64,000 nt of DNA from Gyromitra esculenta (lineage: Eukaryota > Ascomycota > Pezizomycetes > Pezizales > Discinaceae), in contig JBCAML010000020.1 in assembly GCA_038503075.1 (NCBI GenBank), positions 310,001-374,000 on the forward strand. Direction: 5' to 3'. The first letter of the stretch is position 1, and the number at the start of each line of letters is the position of its first letter. A program made the position numbers and the translations under genes. Below the pieces are notes generated by a model that saw only the letters and a list, made by a program, of their open reading frames with translations, did not search any database and had not been told where the DNA came from. Shown here piece by piece: positions 24,432-36,760 of the stretch.

Positions 24432-25800
24432 ATGGCCGAACCCCTAAAACCCTTGTGGCTGTTAGCACTAGGTATGCAAACGATAAAAAATTACCATATC
24501 CATACTCAACTTAAAGTATTCTAATACAATTGCTTGACTGGCAGCCGGAGGGGGAGTTAGAGTACTCTCTGCTCTTGATGTTCTTGACCGGATTATGAAA
24601 GAAATTGCGCGGAAAACAGGAAAAGAGGGTCAAGAGTTAAGACCATGCGATTATTTTGCCCTGATAGGTGGCACATCTGCGGGAGGGTGAATAAACGCTG
24701 TGTGGTACTTATCATCAATTTTGTTGCTAACAAAATCATTAGCATTGCGGCGATTATGCTTGGGAGGGTCAAAATGACTGTTCCACAGTGTATCATTGCT
24801 TTCAAGAAACTATCTGAACTAATTTTTAAAAACGGGAGGAAGCGTGCTCCCTGGCCTCTAAAGTTCCGGTATAAAAGTTCATATTTGATCAACGCAGTCA
24901 AAGAGGTTTTAAGAGAACAAAGCCTACCGGAAGACGAACTACTCTATGAGCCACCTGAAAGCGATTGCTGCCGAACGTGAGTCTAACTCTTTAGTTTCCA
25001 GGCTCAAAAACTCATAGTGACTGACAGTAAAATCAATCATAAATAGGTTTGTCACGGCTCTCCCCGCAGATTGCGTGACCGAGCACGGGGCTCCGATCCT
25101 CTTCAGGTCCTATCCTGCACCAAATTCACGATTCGAAATACCAAATGTAAAAGTTCACGAAGCCGTCCGTGCAACCACTGCTGCCCCCAGGGTGTTCAAA
25201 TCATCTCATATCGATGGCTACGAGTTCCTAGACGCTGCTCTTGCCAACTTCAACGATCCATCAAATGTGGTTGAAGACGAGGCGAAACAACTATGGCCAG
25301 GCAGAAAAATTGAAATTTTCCTGAGCTTAGGGGCAGGGAAGCGTGAGACGATAGGACTAGGGGATTGCAATATCTTCTCTTATTGTTTCCGTCTGTTGAA
25401 GATATTGAAGAACACTGCTACCGGCGGCGTAACAATCGCTACTCAACTTGAAAAACGTCTCGGCCGGGATGTTTTCTTTCGTTTCAACAGTGACAACGGG
25501 CTTGGAAATATCGATATTGCAGACTGGAAGAAGTTGGAAAAAATCGAAATGTTAACAAATAAGTACCTAGAAGAACTAGACACTATCGAAAAAATCGATC
25601 GCTTGGTTCAAAGGATCGTCAACGAAATTCCACCTGTCACAGCCACACAACAACTTCTGTTTGATCATCATGAACAAGAGACACATAGAGCGCAAGGCCT
25701 TGCTCCTCGCTCCCTAAGGATAATTAATGATGGAGATAACACAGTGTACGGAAATATATATACTTCTTCCCTATTTCGTCTGTATGTAACAAAATACTAA
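24432..25800 (+). CDS. Patatin-like phospholipase (iPLA2-type) with altered oxyanion motif
   Basis: Exons 24432-24471, 24545-24686, 24743-24976 and 25047-25800 give 389 residues in one consistent frame. The introns have standard signals; intron 2 ends TTGCTAACA...CATTAG and its removal restores GTSAGG-IAAIMLGR. The patatin domain (PF01734) covers about residues 8-270. The nucleophile elbow GTSAG is intact, and the FLDAALANFNDP segment supplies the expected catalytic Asp. The N-terminal glycine motif, normally DGGGxRG, reads AGGGVRV here, losing the Asp and the last Gly. Members hydrolyse acyl ester bonds of lipids; reduced activity is inference. A second strong intron (25782-25838, GTATGT...TGCTAACG...TGTAG) could replace the end and extend the protein to a stop at 25959 (423 residues). 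The ATG at 24432 starts the familiar MAEPLKPLWLL fungal N-terminus. It sits isolated in gene-poor DNA. Confidence 0.75.
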
Positions 25801-26125
25801 AGTTCTATATGCTAACGAACTAAAATAACAATTTGTAGCTACAGTCTATCTAAATCCCCAACACTAGCAAGTCAAACCAATTTTTCATGTTTGTCCAACT
25901 CTATCCTTAATTTTATTTATCCTACACTACCAGCTTGTGCTGGAATGGCTCAACGTTAGGCAATGCGCGAGTAGCTGCATACACGGAAGTTGCCTAAACT
26001 GCTGAGTCATTAGTGCAGTCACCATATCTAGCTAGTGGACAGCTTTCTGTTTTAGTAACCCAAGACTAGAGCTTCTAACTGCATGACAGATAGTTGCTGA
26101 TAATTACCGACGGGTTTTTTCTCAG

Positions 26126-26636
26126 ATATTGCAATAAACCATCCATCCATTTTCGAGCGTATCACGAAAGGTTTCAAATCACATTCAGAGGCTGTTAAAT
26201 CATACAGTCAGATGCAATCTTTCATAAATGGCCATAAATTTCCCGAGGCTTGCATCTCCCGAGTCCACTGTGTTGGGTTTTTAAGAAAATCCAGAGATGA
26301 GTTAGCAACAGCTCTTGGGCTCCTGGTGGCCTACTACGAGACGACAAATGAACATAACGCATATGCATGGGATGAAGCTGAGGCGATAAAGCTGAAACTT
26401 CAGGAAGTTCGTCTCGATTCCAAATCTCTCCTATCATCAGATCCCGACACAAAATGCGCCGAAGCACTTAAAGAATACGAAATAAAAAGAGGGGCGATCA
26501 ACCCTAACCCTAACCCTATGGCAATCCATTCCGGAAGATGTCGGAAGATATCGCGCACCACCAGAAAGCCAGGATTCAGCGTGGCATGCATAGCAGTGAG
26601 GCCAAATCAGAGTGACCAGGGGCTCGGAAGGCGGGA
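26126..26636 (+). pseudogene. Frameshifted coding fragment with telomeric-repeat tract
   Basis: An exon-like segment begins after a good acceptor (TTTTTTCTCAG at 26115-26125). It reads in one frame to about 26517 (SIFERITKGFKSHSEAVKSY... then DELATALGLLVAYYE and CAEALKEYEIKRG). At (AACCCT)x3 (26500-26517) the gene-like reading jumps to another frame (YGNPFRKMSEDIAHHQKARI) that ends in TGA at about 26634-26636. No upstream exon could be joined with confidence and the family is not recognised. It may be the tail of a gene related to the upstream patatin locus, or an independent relic. Confidence 0.4.
26500..26517. repeat. Interstitial telomere-type repeat (AACCCT)x3
   Basis: Three exact units of AACCCT, the complement of the TTAGGG repeat used at most filamentous-fungal telomeres. 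It lies in the middle of a coding-like segment, exactly where the gene-like reading frame changes. Confidence 0.8.
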
Positions 26637-27773
26637 AATTAATAGCATGGCAAGTTCATAAAGGGAGCGAGCCAGAGTGTTTTTCAAATTTCGTGTCTTC
26701 GAGAAACGATCGCATATTTTCTTCAATATTTTCTTATTAACCTATTTCTTTTCTAAACTTTCAATCTGGCTAATATATCTGCCTAAAATTGTTTTGCATA
26801 CTATAATAAAGGTGAGTAGCCCTAACTGTAATACTTTACTATTGGATCGAGGAGTATCTAGACTAACAATGGCGTGTAATAGTACAGTTTTTATTTCGAC
26901 CTGTGTTCATAAGCTTTCACAATACATTTTTAGTTGTCTTCCTACCTTTCGGATACACTCAACCCAAAGCTCGATCGTAGCTCTCCCAATAATCCCGGAC
27001 TTGACTCACTTATCTTGGCCATCACCATGGCAGGGGGTCACTCAATCCCGTGACTTGTCAATTCCTTTGCGCGCTAACCGTCACCCAGATCTCAGGGGCT
27101 TTGGTTGACTTCAATGATAACCTGAATGGAAAATATCACCGTGAAGACGCCATTCGTCGATAGCCTCGTCTGGGCTTCGATCTAGGTCCATTCGATAGGG
27201 GATCTATTGGACCTACCGCCATTGACCTAGCATGATCGTTGTGATAGGTCTTGGCTCAGGCTTGAGTTCTTGTCCCCGTATCAGTTCCCCTCCCGAAAAC
27301 CGATCACAGGCATTCTTATCTGCCGCATCACAAGACTTGATCCTGTTTTAGCATATTAATCTGATAATGTGTCAGGGATGACTACTGTCTGACCTTTATC
27401 ACTTGGAATCCACGTGTCAACTGGCAGCATGATATCGATCTCGAGGACTTTCACCTCAACTCGGGTTCCTTGACGGTATATACTCAAAATGAATTCGCAC
27501 TGGGAAGCAAGCAATCTCCTTTCAAGCTCTACGAAGATTGGTTGTCGATGAAAGGACTAGGCAGAGATAGCTGCACCAGAGTTATTCCCGACAACCTTCC
27601 TGACACTCCGCGCCGGGAGGGGTAAAGAAGGTCCGAGAGCAACGTCTCGAGCCTATCCTGATTAGAGCTAGGCCTACCGAAAAAATAGAAGCTTTAAATA
27701 CGCCGTGGTCCTACTCTCAGGAGAATCCCTCCTACAATGTATATCCTACGCTCTGCACAAATAATAATACGCC

Positions 27774-28266
27774 ATGGAGACAATTATTAGTAACATTAAA
27801 TTCAAGCTCGGAGTTGTTAGCCCTACCTCAACAAATCACGAACTGCTCTTAGATCAAATTTCCTCCAGCCTTCAATTTCTCGAGGATCATGCTACAAACA
27901 ACCCTCAAGAGGACACATTCTTGAAGTTTGGTGTATACGAAAAACTCGGTGAAATAAAGGAGTTCACCATAAAGGGAATGCTCCAAGACTTTTGCTCTAG
28001 CAAAATTGTCACGGAGGAGACCTGTATAATATTCGCTCAAAACCTTCACATAGCCCTTGAGAAATATAACAATTTGGTTATGCAAGTTATCCTAGGTTTC
28101 AATTTTCATCCCTTTTGTTGCTAACACCACCACGACTGTCTTCAGTAATAAGCAACGGGTTGCTGCTCTTTTCGATGGGGTCTATTGTGAGAAGGTACAA
28201 ATGGTTTATGAAATATCTTGCGGACTAGGAACGGTTCGTACAGGATCCAATTTTCTCCAGACTTAA
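27774..28266 (+). CDS. Possible small two-exon gene, unknown function
   Basis: The ATG at 27774 is in strong context (CGCCATGGAG). An open frame of 104 codons runs to about 28085 (gene-like: LLLDQISSSLQFLEDH, LGEIKEFTIKGMLQDF). A downstream block at 28153-28266 continues in a compatible phase (QRVAALFDGVYCEKVQMVYE then a TAA stop). The intervening 67 bases contain a clear TTGCTAACA branch signal and two usable acceptors, but the donor (GTTATC, or GTTTCA a little further on) is weak, so the junction is uncertain. About 141 residues under the favoured model. No family recognised. Confidence 0.35.
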
Positions 28267-31200
28267 CTCTACTAACACCCTAATCCAGATTACTGAGTAG
28301 AGCTCGCGGAAACTTCCGTGAAAAAAATAGTATCGTAGAATATTACATTGGTTAGTTTAAAGCTATCTTCCAGGCATCATAACCTTCCTACCGAGATTGT
28401 CCTGGCCAGCTGACGGTGTCGACCCTAGGTTACACATAGTTCTCTTTGTTATTGTTTTTTCTTCTACGCGTCAAGCTCTTCGAATCTCCGGTTTCTTCCG
28501 GATAGACGAATACTTATCACGTACTTGAACCCCTCGAATCAACCATTCAACAAAACGCGGACGCGTTTCCTATGCCCACAAACTTCCGAGTTTTCGAAAC
28601 TTGCGCCTAAATTCCCCAGAGAACCATCAACTCTTCGCCCAGAAGACCTTCTAAGTCTCTGCGTTCGAAAGCCCGAGATCAAACTCGAATTGATTAGCCT
28701 CGCTTTCCATATCAAGGGATCAATCTTGTTTTGCTTTGTGTTCACTTTGATAGCTGTCACAACAACGCCCCTAAATCTCTTGCTCATAGTTCGGGAAACA
28801 CGTTGTTGTCACCGTAACTTTCCTCCCTACCCCTTTTCTAGCTTCTTACTCGGGCGGAACTAGGGCAGGTCGATGGACGCATTGCTGTAAAACTCGGAGT
28901 GGAAGCTGAAATTTAGGAGATGAGTTTAGCATGCATGTTACATAATTCGCGGATGTATTAGCTGTGTATGGAGCAATTGAAAATAAGAAGCTTCGAAGGC
29001 GCCTTTAGATCTGTCGCTTCCTCGCTTCCTAATTACCTCCTTGCTCTTACTGCGAAACCTGCGATAACCGGAGGGATGATATGTTACTGATCGCAATTAT
29101 CGCTAGCTAAGCTACCTATACGAGAAATTGAAGTTATCGACTGTGCGCATCTGCCTATACTGAGAAGGCCGACCTGAGTGCTTATGTTTCCTCCCCACGG
29201 TTTCGCTACTAAAAGCCAATAGCCAATGACCTCTACAAAAGTAGCTAAGGTTTGGTACATACGGTGCTTGTGTCAGCTTTTGCAGAGCCGTAAAGATAGC
29301 CCATATAGTTAACCGCCAATTAGAGGTTACAAACAAAGATGCTTCTTGTTTGGCCGTGGCCGCAGGCATACGCATATCTCCATGAACCTTACAGGCTACC
29401 AGCCGCCCTGATCTAGCAATATACTGTATATCTCCAAAATAAAAGCCTGGCTCTATTCTAAAAATTATCGTCAATACAAGAACAATGCTGTAGATGTTAT
29501 GTGATATTTCTAAACGAGCCTATGTGATCAACCCTGGAGACATATTTATTTCACCCTTGCCACTTGCTTAATGCTCCAGATCATCTTAAACCGGGTATAG
29601 ACACTCCCTATCCAGCATGCCTCCTTTGGAATAGATCCAAGCCTCTGTTCTAAGGCCCATAGCACGTGTGGTTAACGGGGTCCTGCTAACACTGATGAAT
29701 GTGTCAAGCCCATCCTAGCCAAAGCCTTGTTAAATGCGAAGCTGCAGTCAGCTGCGTGCGTGGAATCGCGAACTGGTTATCTCAGCAAGATAGCTTGTCG
29801 CTCCGGGGAAGAGGGAAGAGCCAGGAGATTCCATTTCTTAATCCCCTGAAAAAGTAAGTAACCAACAAATTTCGCGAGATCGTGTAGCCGTCCAACTACC
29901 GGCCAGCTCCACCACCATGATCAGTTAATAACAACTAGAAGCTATCTTTTCCCGTGGAAAGCGTAATGGGAATGATTGTGGTTGAGGGGCCCTGGCAGGG
30001 AGGGATAATCCTGTTGGCGCTTTGGTCATGTGGCAAGTTCACGTAGTCAAATCATGGGGAATCACTCGAGTAAGGCGGATTTTTTCAATTCAGGGGCATA
30101 CCACAATACAAAGCGAAGATTTCTCTGCTGGTTGGGGCCCTACAGATTCACTGCTGATTGGACGGCTACGATCTAACTGGTCGCATTCCAGGCTGGGTTA
30201 CCGTAGGATGCATCGGGGAACCGTGGGACCAACCTAATTTAGAAATTTATTGTCTGCCTAGAAATTTCCTCGAAGACACTAGAGTCTCAGATGGGTGGTG
30301 CGCCTGCTGCCTTGTGCTTTGGGATTGTAATATGAAGCACCAGCTTCGCGTGGGAACTATGGAATAGTCAACCAGTGATAGAAGGATACTGTACGGACAT
30401 TTCCGGTCCTCCATTTATGTGTCTAAGGGATAATAAGTACTAGCGAGAGAGCAAAAAATCGCTCAGGGTTAATTTTGCTAATCCAATTATCTCCCGAGTT
30501 CTGCTTGCTCCGGCGTTTTGGCATTTGTAGTAGCTTCTGGCTACATGTAAATAAGCAATTTCACCTGCATAAATTGATATTTAGCGTTTCTGCTTCTGGA
30601 TTAATGACGATTTCATTGATTCAATAGGGTGCAATGGTATCACATACAGTAGAGGCTGTATATGGTGCGAACGTTAACAATACCTAAACTTGACGTTGGG
30701 CCTTTTAATCGATTAGTATGTACCTCAATGGGATCTGCGGGGAGGGCTGGAATCTTGTTAATGAGGTGGAATGCTAGCGTCTTCGTGGCGTTGAATACGT
30801 TCCATGTTAGGGGATTTATCCGAGTTTTCCGTTGTATGTGCTTTTACAATTTTTTCTGCCGGTTTAGCGATCCAAAGGTACCTGCTCTACCATCGATTTC
30901 TGCCTTCATTTATGGGTCCGTGAATGTTGGTACATGTAGCTGGGTGACGTTTTTGATTATTAATTGGCTTGAAGTTAACGTTGGGTGCATAATAGTAGAG
31001 TTGCAATGGACTAGGCAGGATATATCAGCCAGTTAGCTATTAGTAGACGATTTCGCACCTAAAACTTATAGAATTAGGTAGCAATGAACAGCATTGGAAT
31101 TGGCATTAAGGTCAAGTATCAAAGTCAATATTACAACCCTAACACTCATTCATTTGAGCTAAATGTATGTCGTATACACCTCCAGATTGATCCGAATTTA

Positions 31201-31526
31201 CTACTAGGGTGATTGGACCTTATGGTTTACTAATTCTTGATCCTATCAACACGCGCTTCCACGTGGGCCTGGGCTAGTTCAGAGATACTGTTTAATCTCT
31301 ACCAGTTTTCGGGAGGCAAAGTTAACACCCAGCAGAACTCGGCATCCCCGTACTCGTCAACCTGGTTTTGGGTGAGGAGGCCCTTGGTGGGTGTACCCCC
31401 ACATCATCTACCTCACCGATATTTTTCTATAGTTTTAAGCCTCCGTCACCATGCGCCTAACCGTTTGAATACTTGTCCGAAATGGTTGGGTGTGCTGGGG
31501 GAGGGCTCCTAAATGTCTCTGCCCTA

Positions 31527-31673
31527 CTCGGGTCAGGGGTGGAGTATTGGGACTTGCTAGGGTGTCACGGATCTAGGCAGCCACAGTGTTGCTCTGTATT
31601 TCGCAATATTTCGCTACGTCACGGTATCATTCTCCCTTTTTAGGGTGTCCCAATACTTCACCTCTGATCCGAG
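31527..31673. mobile_element. Hairpin element with 27-bp terminal inverted repeats (147 bp)
   Basis: The left end reads CTCGGGTCAGGGGTGGAGTA and the right end, on the opposite strand, CTCGGATCAGAGGTGAAGTA. Both continue into TTGGGAC, and the differences are all G-to-A type. TA flanks both ends (31525-31526 and 31674-31675). There is no coding capacity. The termini differ from the CTTG-ended family, so this is a second hairpin family. Confidence 0.65.
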
Positions 31674-31795
31674 TATATTGTTTCTAGCTAAACTACCTTC
31701 GGAAATCCGGAGGCAAAGTGACTTGGCCATACAAATTAAAGTATGAATTTATGTCTGAGGAACCCGGGAAATACAAGGGTTCAGGAATTTTCATG

Positions 31796-31815
31796 TTCTT
31801 CTCCTGGAAGGCAAG
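31796..31815. mobile_element. Solitary end of the 130-bp hairpin family
   Basis: GTTCTTCTCCTGGAAGGCAAG followed by TA closely matches the right terminus of the element at 53340-53470 (GTTCTTCTCCTGGTAGGCAGGCAAG, TA). The corresponding left end is not clear; a CTTG at 31722 could mark it if the element is degraded to about 94 bp. Confidence 0.5.
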
Positions 31816-34800
31816 TACTCAATGTAGTAACTATTGTGCGCAACGCGCACACTATTTAAGATTATCGCTAGAATGCGCTATATATTGAGGGGTTTGTAAG
31901 ACATCTTGGGATGGTCCCGTGCCTCGAGAATAATGAACTGCGCACTCGGAACAAAGAGTAGTGTCTGGTATTTTCTAAAACTGTATTCCTTTTTCTCACA
32001 AGCTTGTTCGAAGAGCTTGGGTTAAATGCTCCTGTGGCAGAAGCATGTCAACGCCATTTTTGGTTAGATTAACTAGGATTCGGGATCCGTCCTGTCAGCT
32101 GCATGCCGATGGGGGTAGGCGCGTTCTACTGGTATCGCAAGATATTGATGACTACGTCTGAAACCGATTTTTATTTTTATTTCTGGAGCCAATAGCAGAG
32201 CCTAGGCCATGAAAAGGTAAGCATCCCTAGTGGTTGCTTTGCTTTGAATCACGAATTGGTGGGCTTGCAGGTGATTATCGTGTTCAACCTCGATGCATAT
32301 CCAAGTTGAGGAGCTTTGACTCTTTGGAAACGGTCGAGATTTCGACTGATGAGATCCCGAAGGTGGGAAAAGTTTACTATCCATAATTGACTCCTACCCC
32401 TACTGTATAGATAGCTGGTGCATTCGGTCCGAAAAGACGCTCTTTGGATTTTAAGTGTAGGTATCTTGTTTCGAGTCGTGGGCCCTGTGATTCCTAAAAA
32501 TTGCGAAATCTGTGTCGGGAAGGAGGGAAGGATATCGTCATCAGCCTCTGACGATCGCCGGTGGATGACCAACTCCAACTCAGATCGGATTTTCTTGGGT
32601 TTAGTGACGGGTTGGCCGATCAGTCGCGGAATAGATATGTTGGTATCGAACGGGACAAGAGGCTCATAAAAATAGTGCCTTTTGTAAGTGATGATAAGAC
32701 ACGCTACAACCAGGATATTGACAAGGTGTAGAAAGTCACCATGACTAGCTCTAGATAGACTCTGATAGGTAAAGTAGATAGTCGCTCTAACAGAAGGAAC
32801 TTTCTTCTCCGAGTATAGTTTTTCCCCACATATTCCAATTCTCCACACCCATGGCCAGGGAGTATGAATGATTGGGCAATTTTTAGACGCTCACATAAGG
32901 GGCTGACTTGCTCACCTGGCCGGTACCGGGAACAGTATGAGGTACGGATAGCGAAAATTGTGTGTTGGTGAATGAGTGTTTTGACCAGCACACAGCTAGA
33001 AGCTTCTACCTACCCTCGTTTCGCGGGTAACCAATTTCTGTTCGTCTTTATTGCCACTCACTGAGCGACTGTGCCTAGCACATTCCTGGAAAAATACATC
33101 TGACGCTTTGCATGGGGCGGACAAGCGAGGGTGTAGGTCATGGACGGTCTTCTTTCCCTCCTATCTTTTGCGACGCAAGTCGCAACGTTAGAGTGATTTC
33201 TCGGCTCGAGCGACTAACTCAGCTGATCAGAGAAAATCAACGATGACAGAATGTGTGTTGCGATGTCTTTCCAACCGCTAATCCCTTGTCATTCGCAGAA
33301 ATGAAAGCTCCTCTTATTTCTGGTTATTTCCATTTCCATCCTCCGAGAGCCTTTGTTCTAGGATGTAGAGCACCGTGTGATATCTAGCTGGATAACACTG
33401 AAACCCCAAGAAACCAAGCTTGGACTAACCTCTGAAAAATTAAAATTGTACGGTATTTTTTTAGGCGGGGTTTGAATTCCATAGCTTCACATTCCTAGCT
33501 AGATGGGTTAAATCGTCTCTAAAATGTACATTAATATAATTAGCATGGGAATACCGTAGCTATTAGAGATGGAAACCAATTCTTATCTCATAAAAAGGTG
33601 CACTTGTCAATGCTGTGATGTACAAGATATCAATTGCTCGTTGTGGCGTTGAAATTGACGGCTTAGAGAAGTTTGCAGGCGTGTGACCAGACCTCAGAGT
33701 CTTGGTGACGCGAATAGGTGACCATTTGTCTAGGTCTCATATACGTATTACTTGACCAGGGATAAGGCTGCTTTTCAACCCTGTAACTACCGGGACTCTG
33801 TATGCCTACCATAATAATCTCGCGAGACTCAACGGAGGGCGGAAATTAGGTAGTCTTATTCTTTGCTCAACAAAAATATCAGCGAGCCATCCCACTATTG
33901 GTTGCAAAGAATGACATCTAGTTGGTGTCCGAAATTCAGAACACAGCCGCATGAGATATCGGCTCGACAGGTTCCTCGAGGCTATCGACCGTTCCGGCAC
34001 GAGGCGAGATCAGGTGCGAGCAGGCCGATTGATCTTCATGAGGAAGATATGGATTCTCCGAGCAGCCACACAGGAACTCATCCACCCCCTTTCCCAGCAT
34101 AGTCCACATTCTCAGCCTTGCTCTGAAGGCAATGGTTGCTGGCAGGTAACACCCTCAAGTAGTCGGGAGGGGCTTGAAAAACTTTTCTTTTAGACAAGTA
34201 GAAACTACACAAAGCACACATTATCGATTTGCTATGCGAACGCTCACTTTTTGACACCCTGGACCCCCGACCGCTTCGAGAATGCGCTCTTCCTTCTTCA
34301 AAGTCATCCAAGAGGTAATTAGAGTAGCGTCTTAGATTTTAGTCCTGTCTGCTGTTCCCTTTAAAGAGTCTCCGCTAATGATATAGAGTATTCTATCCTC
34401 GGGTAGCAGGATTTTAGTGTCAGCTGTCTGGTTCCTAACTGATGTGTATTGACAATACATAATTTTGGAATGCATCCTCGCAATCTGGGGCGGTCTCTTG
34501 CGAAGGTTGCGACACTAACAAGTATTTAAAGCCAATCTCGTAGCTCTTTTGCTACCCAGAACGAAGGATTGTTAAATTTCTCTGCGTTTCTCTCTTGTCT
34601 AACTTTAACCTTAGTTTATGGCGTGCAATTAAGACGTACTCTGGAACGGGGTTTACGGTAAAAATATGGCGAGATACAAGATGATTTGCCGAGCCAGCAT
34701 TAGAACGGATATATAGGCTGAGATTTCCTTTTCTTTGAAGGGGATCAGGCTTTCGAGTTTTTGGCGACACCATAGTTTTAGACCGTTCCGTACGCATTAC

Positions 34801-35293
34801 ATTGGTAAACGAAAGTCGCGATAGCTTTCTCCTGAATATGTTTTGGATATGTTTTCTAGTGGCCTCGAAAATTAACATGTGACTGCTAAAAACACCAGAA
34901 TAGGGTCGATAAAGGCGCTTGACTTCAATGGATATATTTTTTGAGGCAGGAAATATACTTCAAGATGCTCGGTGACTGACTCTGTCGGAAAGAACCTTTT
35001 GATGCTTAGTCGAAGTCTTTTGCTATATCCATCACCAATTCCATATTGATGTCAAATCTTCGCTCTCTATCATGACATAATTTTCCCTCGGTGCAAGCGA
35101 TATTGAGGACCAACGGATTTGATGACTGGAGAGATCTTAATGTGTATTTTTCGATTCAGGATAGGATCCGTTCGACCTAAAGGAATTGTACTTTTTTTTG
35201 AGCATCCCGAGTTCTCTTCGGTCATTTTGGCTATATCAACCGTATCGAATATCGATATTTCAACTAACGAGCGATGGTCTCGCCGCCAGGCCT

Positions 35294-35337
35294 AGCAGGT
35301 CAATCGTCAATCATCAGCAGGTCAATCATCAATCATC
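35294..35337. repeat. 22-bp direct duplication
   Basis: Two adjacent copies of a 22-base unit beginning AGCAGGTCAATC and differing at one position. No function suggested. Confidence 0.6.
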
Positions 35338-36760
35338 TTTAGGTAGCTCATCGAAAAGATCTTTTATTCAGTCTTCCTGTCTCGTTCTGACACCAAATCA
35401 CCTCAAGGTTCCCTCTTTCTTTCGACAATAATATTCCTTACATTAATTTCCGCAAAATCTTCCTATACACATCCTTCTCTATCCTTCTCTATCCTTCTTC
35501 GCGTGTTCCCGATATATATCCTTATCGCCGTTATCCAAGGCAGGGGGTTAGTGCCTAGCTACGGGAGTGAAGAAAGCTGCTCAGACCACCGTGCCAAAGA
35601 GAACTTTAGCTTGTCAAAAGTTTGACCGCATTCCAGCTGGTTATGACGATATTTTGATAAGTTTTGGAGATGTTCCAATGTTGAAGAGACGTCGTGGACG
35701 GACGGGAATGGCGTCACACGCGGACCAATCGTCGCACGTGAAATAGTCTGCAGTGATATCAACCACCTTCGCCGCAGCTAGTCTGAGAACTAACCGCGAG
35801 TGTGACCTAGGATATCTTACCGTGTATTCTTCAGACTGTTAATGAAAGTGATATGTTAAATACAACCCTGCTTGATTGTCTGTCAACAACTGCGAGATTA
35901 TCAGGGACAGGGATATTATCTCATTGGTAAAGTATTACATGCTGCAAGTCTCGAACCAAAGAAATTCACACCTAGTCATCAACGGAAACGTCAACTTTCA
36001 ACGAGTGATACCCGCGCCTCTTATTTATGCGATTCAGACATTTAGAAAATAAGAAGAACCGCAAGTCATATTTATGTGAAAATCCGTATTGAGATAGATT
36101 TCCATGCATATTCTCATCTTTTTTCTCCTCCGTCCTGGTATTTTTGGGGACGCGTTAAGTGGTAGAACAGGTGTGACCACAAGATACATCATGTTTTACC
36201 TCCAGAAGTAGCTCGATTCTTGAAGTTTGAAGTATGAGTGGGGTGACGCGTTCATTTACAAGAAGTTCAGAATCTGTAAGTATCATAGCACAGTCTTTCT
36301 ATAAGTATACAAATTATAACAATTCCGTGGCCTAGGCTCTATAGAGCAGATGTTCTCGTCTAAAAATAGTTTGGTACACGCGGATTAGCCCCTATCAACA
36401 CCAGGAATCCTATTCTCACCTTCCTATTGCTTAGTCTCACTAAAAAAGCTCGCTACAGAGAGATTATACTCGAACAATTACTCTTGTAAAACAAGGGCAG
36501 CTGAATTGTAAAATTCCTCAAAACCGAGCCCTAATCTTTCACTTGGCTGATAGCTCAGTTTAGATCCAGATTTCTTGGACATATATTCTTCCACACTTTG
36601 AAAATGATGGGAAAGCAAGCCAGAGGATCAATTTATTTACTCATTTAAAATAGCGATATCTGTACACTTTCCAAGACCCGTCAAACCATACTCACCCTCC
36701 AGCAGAACTTACAGTTGAACCCACCCCCTCAGGAGCCCAACCATAGACACAATTTTCCAT

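Larger units (their letters stand above)
28267..36760. other. Gene-poor stretch, 8.5 kb
   Basis: No intact gene is supported. Contents that can be named: TACATGTA at 30542-30549 and 30931-30938, a 147-bp hairpin element at 31527-31673, a solitary end of the 130-bp hairpin family ending at 31815, a 22-bp duplicated unit at 35294-35337, an 11-bp repeat around 35465-35500, and ATCACTCG at 36002-36009. A 199-codon frame on the minus strand (32249-32848) has no ATG and no joinable exon. A 67-codon minus frame (35559-35762) faintly resembles the HeLo domain. Confidence 0.5.

Noticed and set aside
32249..32848. 199-codon open frame on the minus strand
   Set aside because: It has no ATG anywhere in the frame, no joinable exon, and no recognisable domain. 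Length alone is unusual but not decisive in 64 kb.
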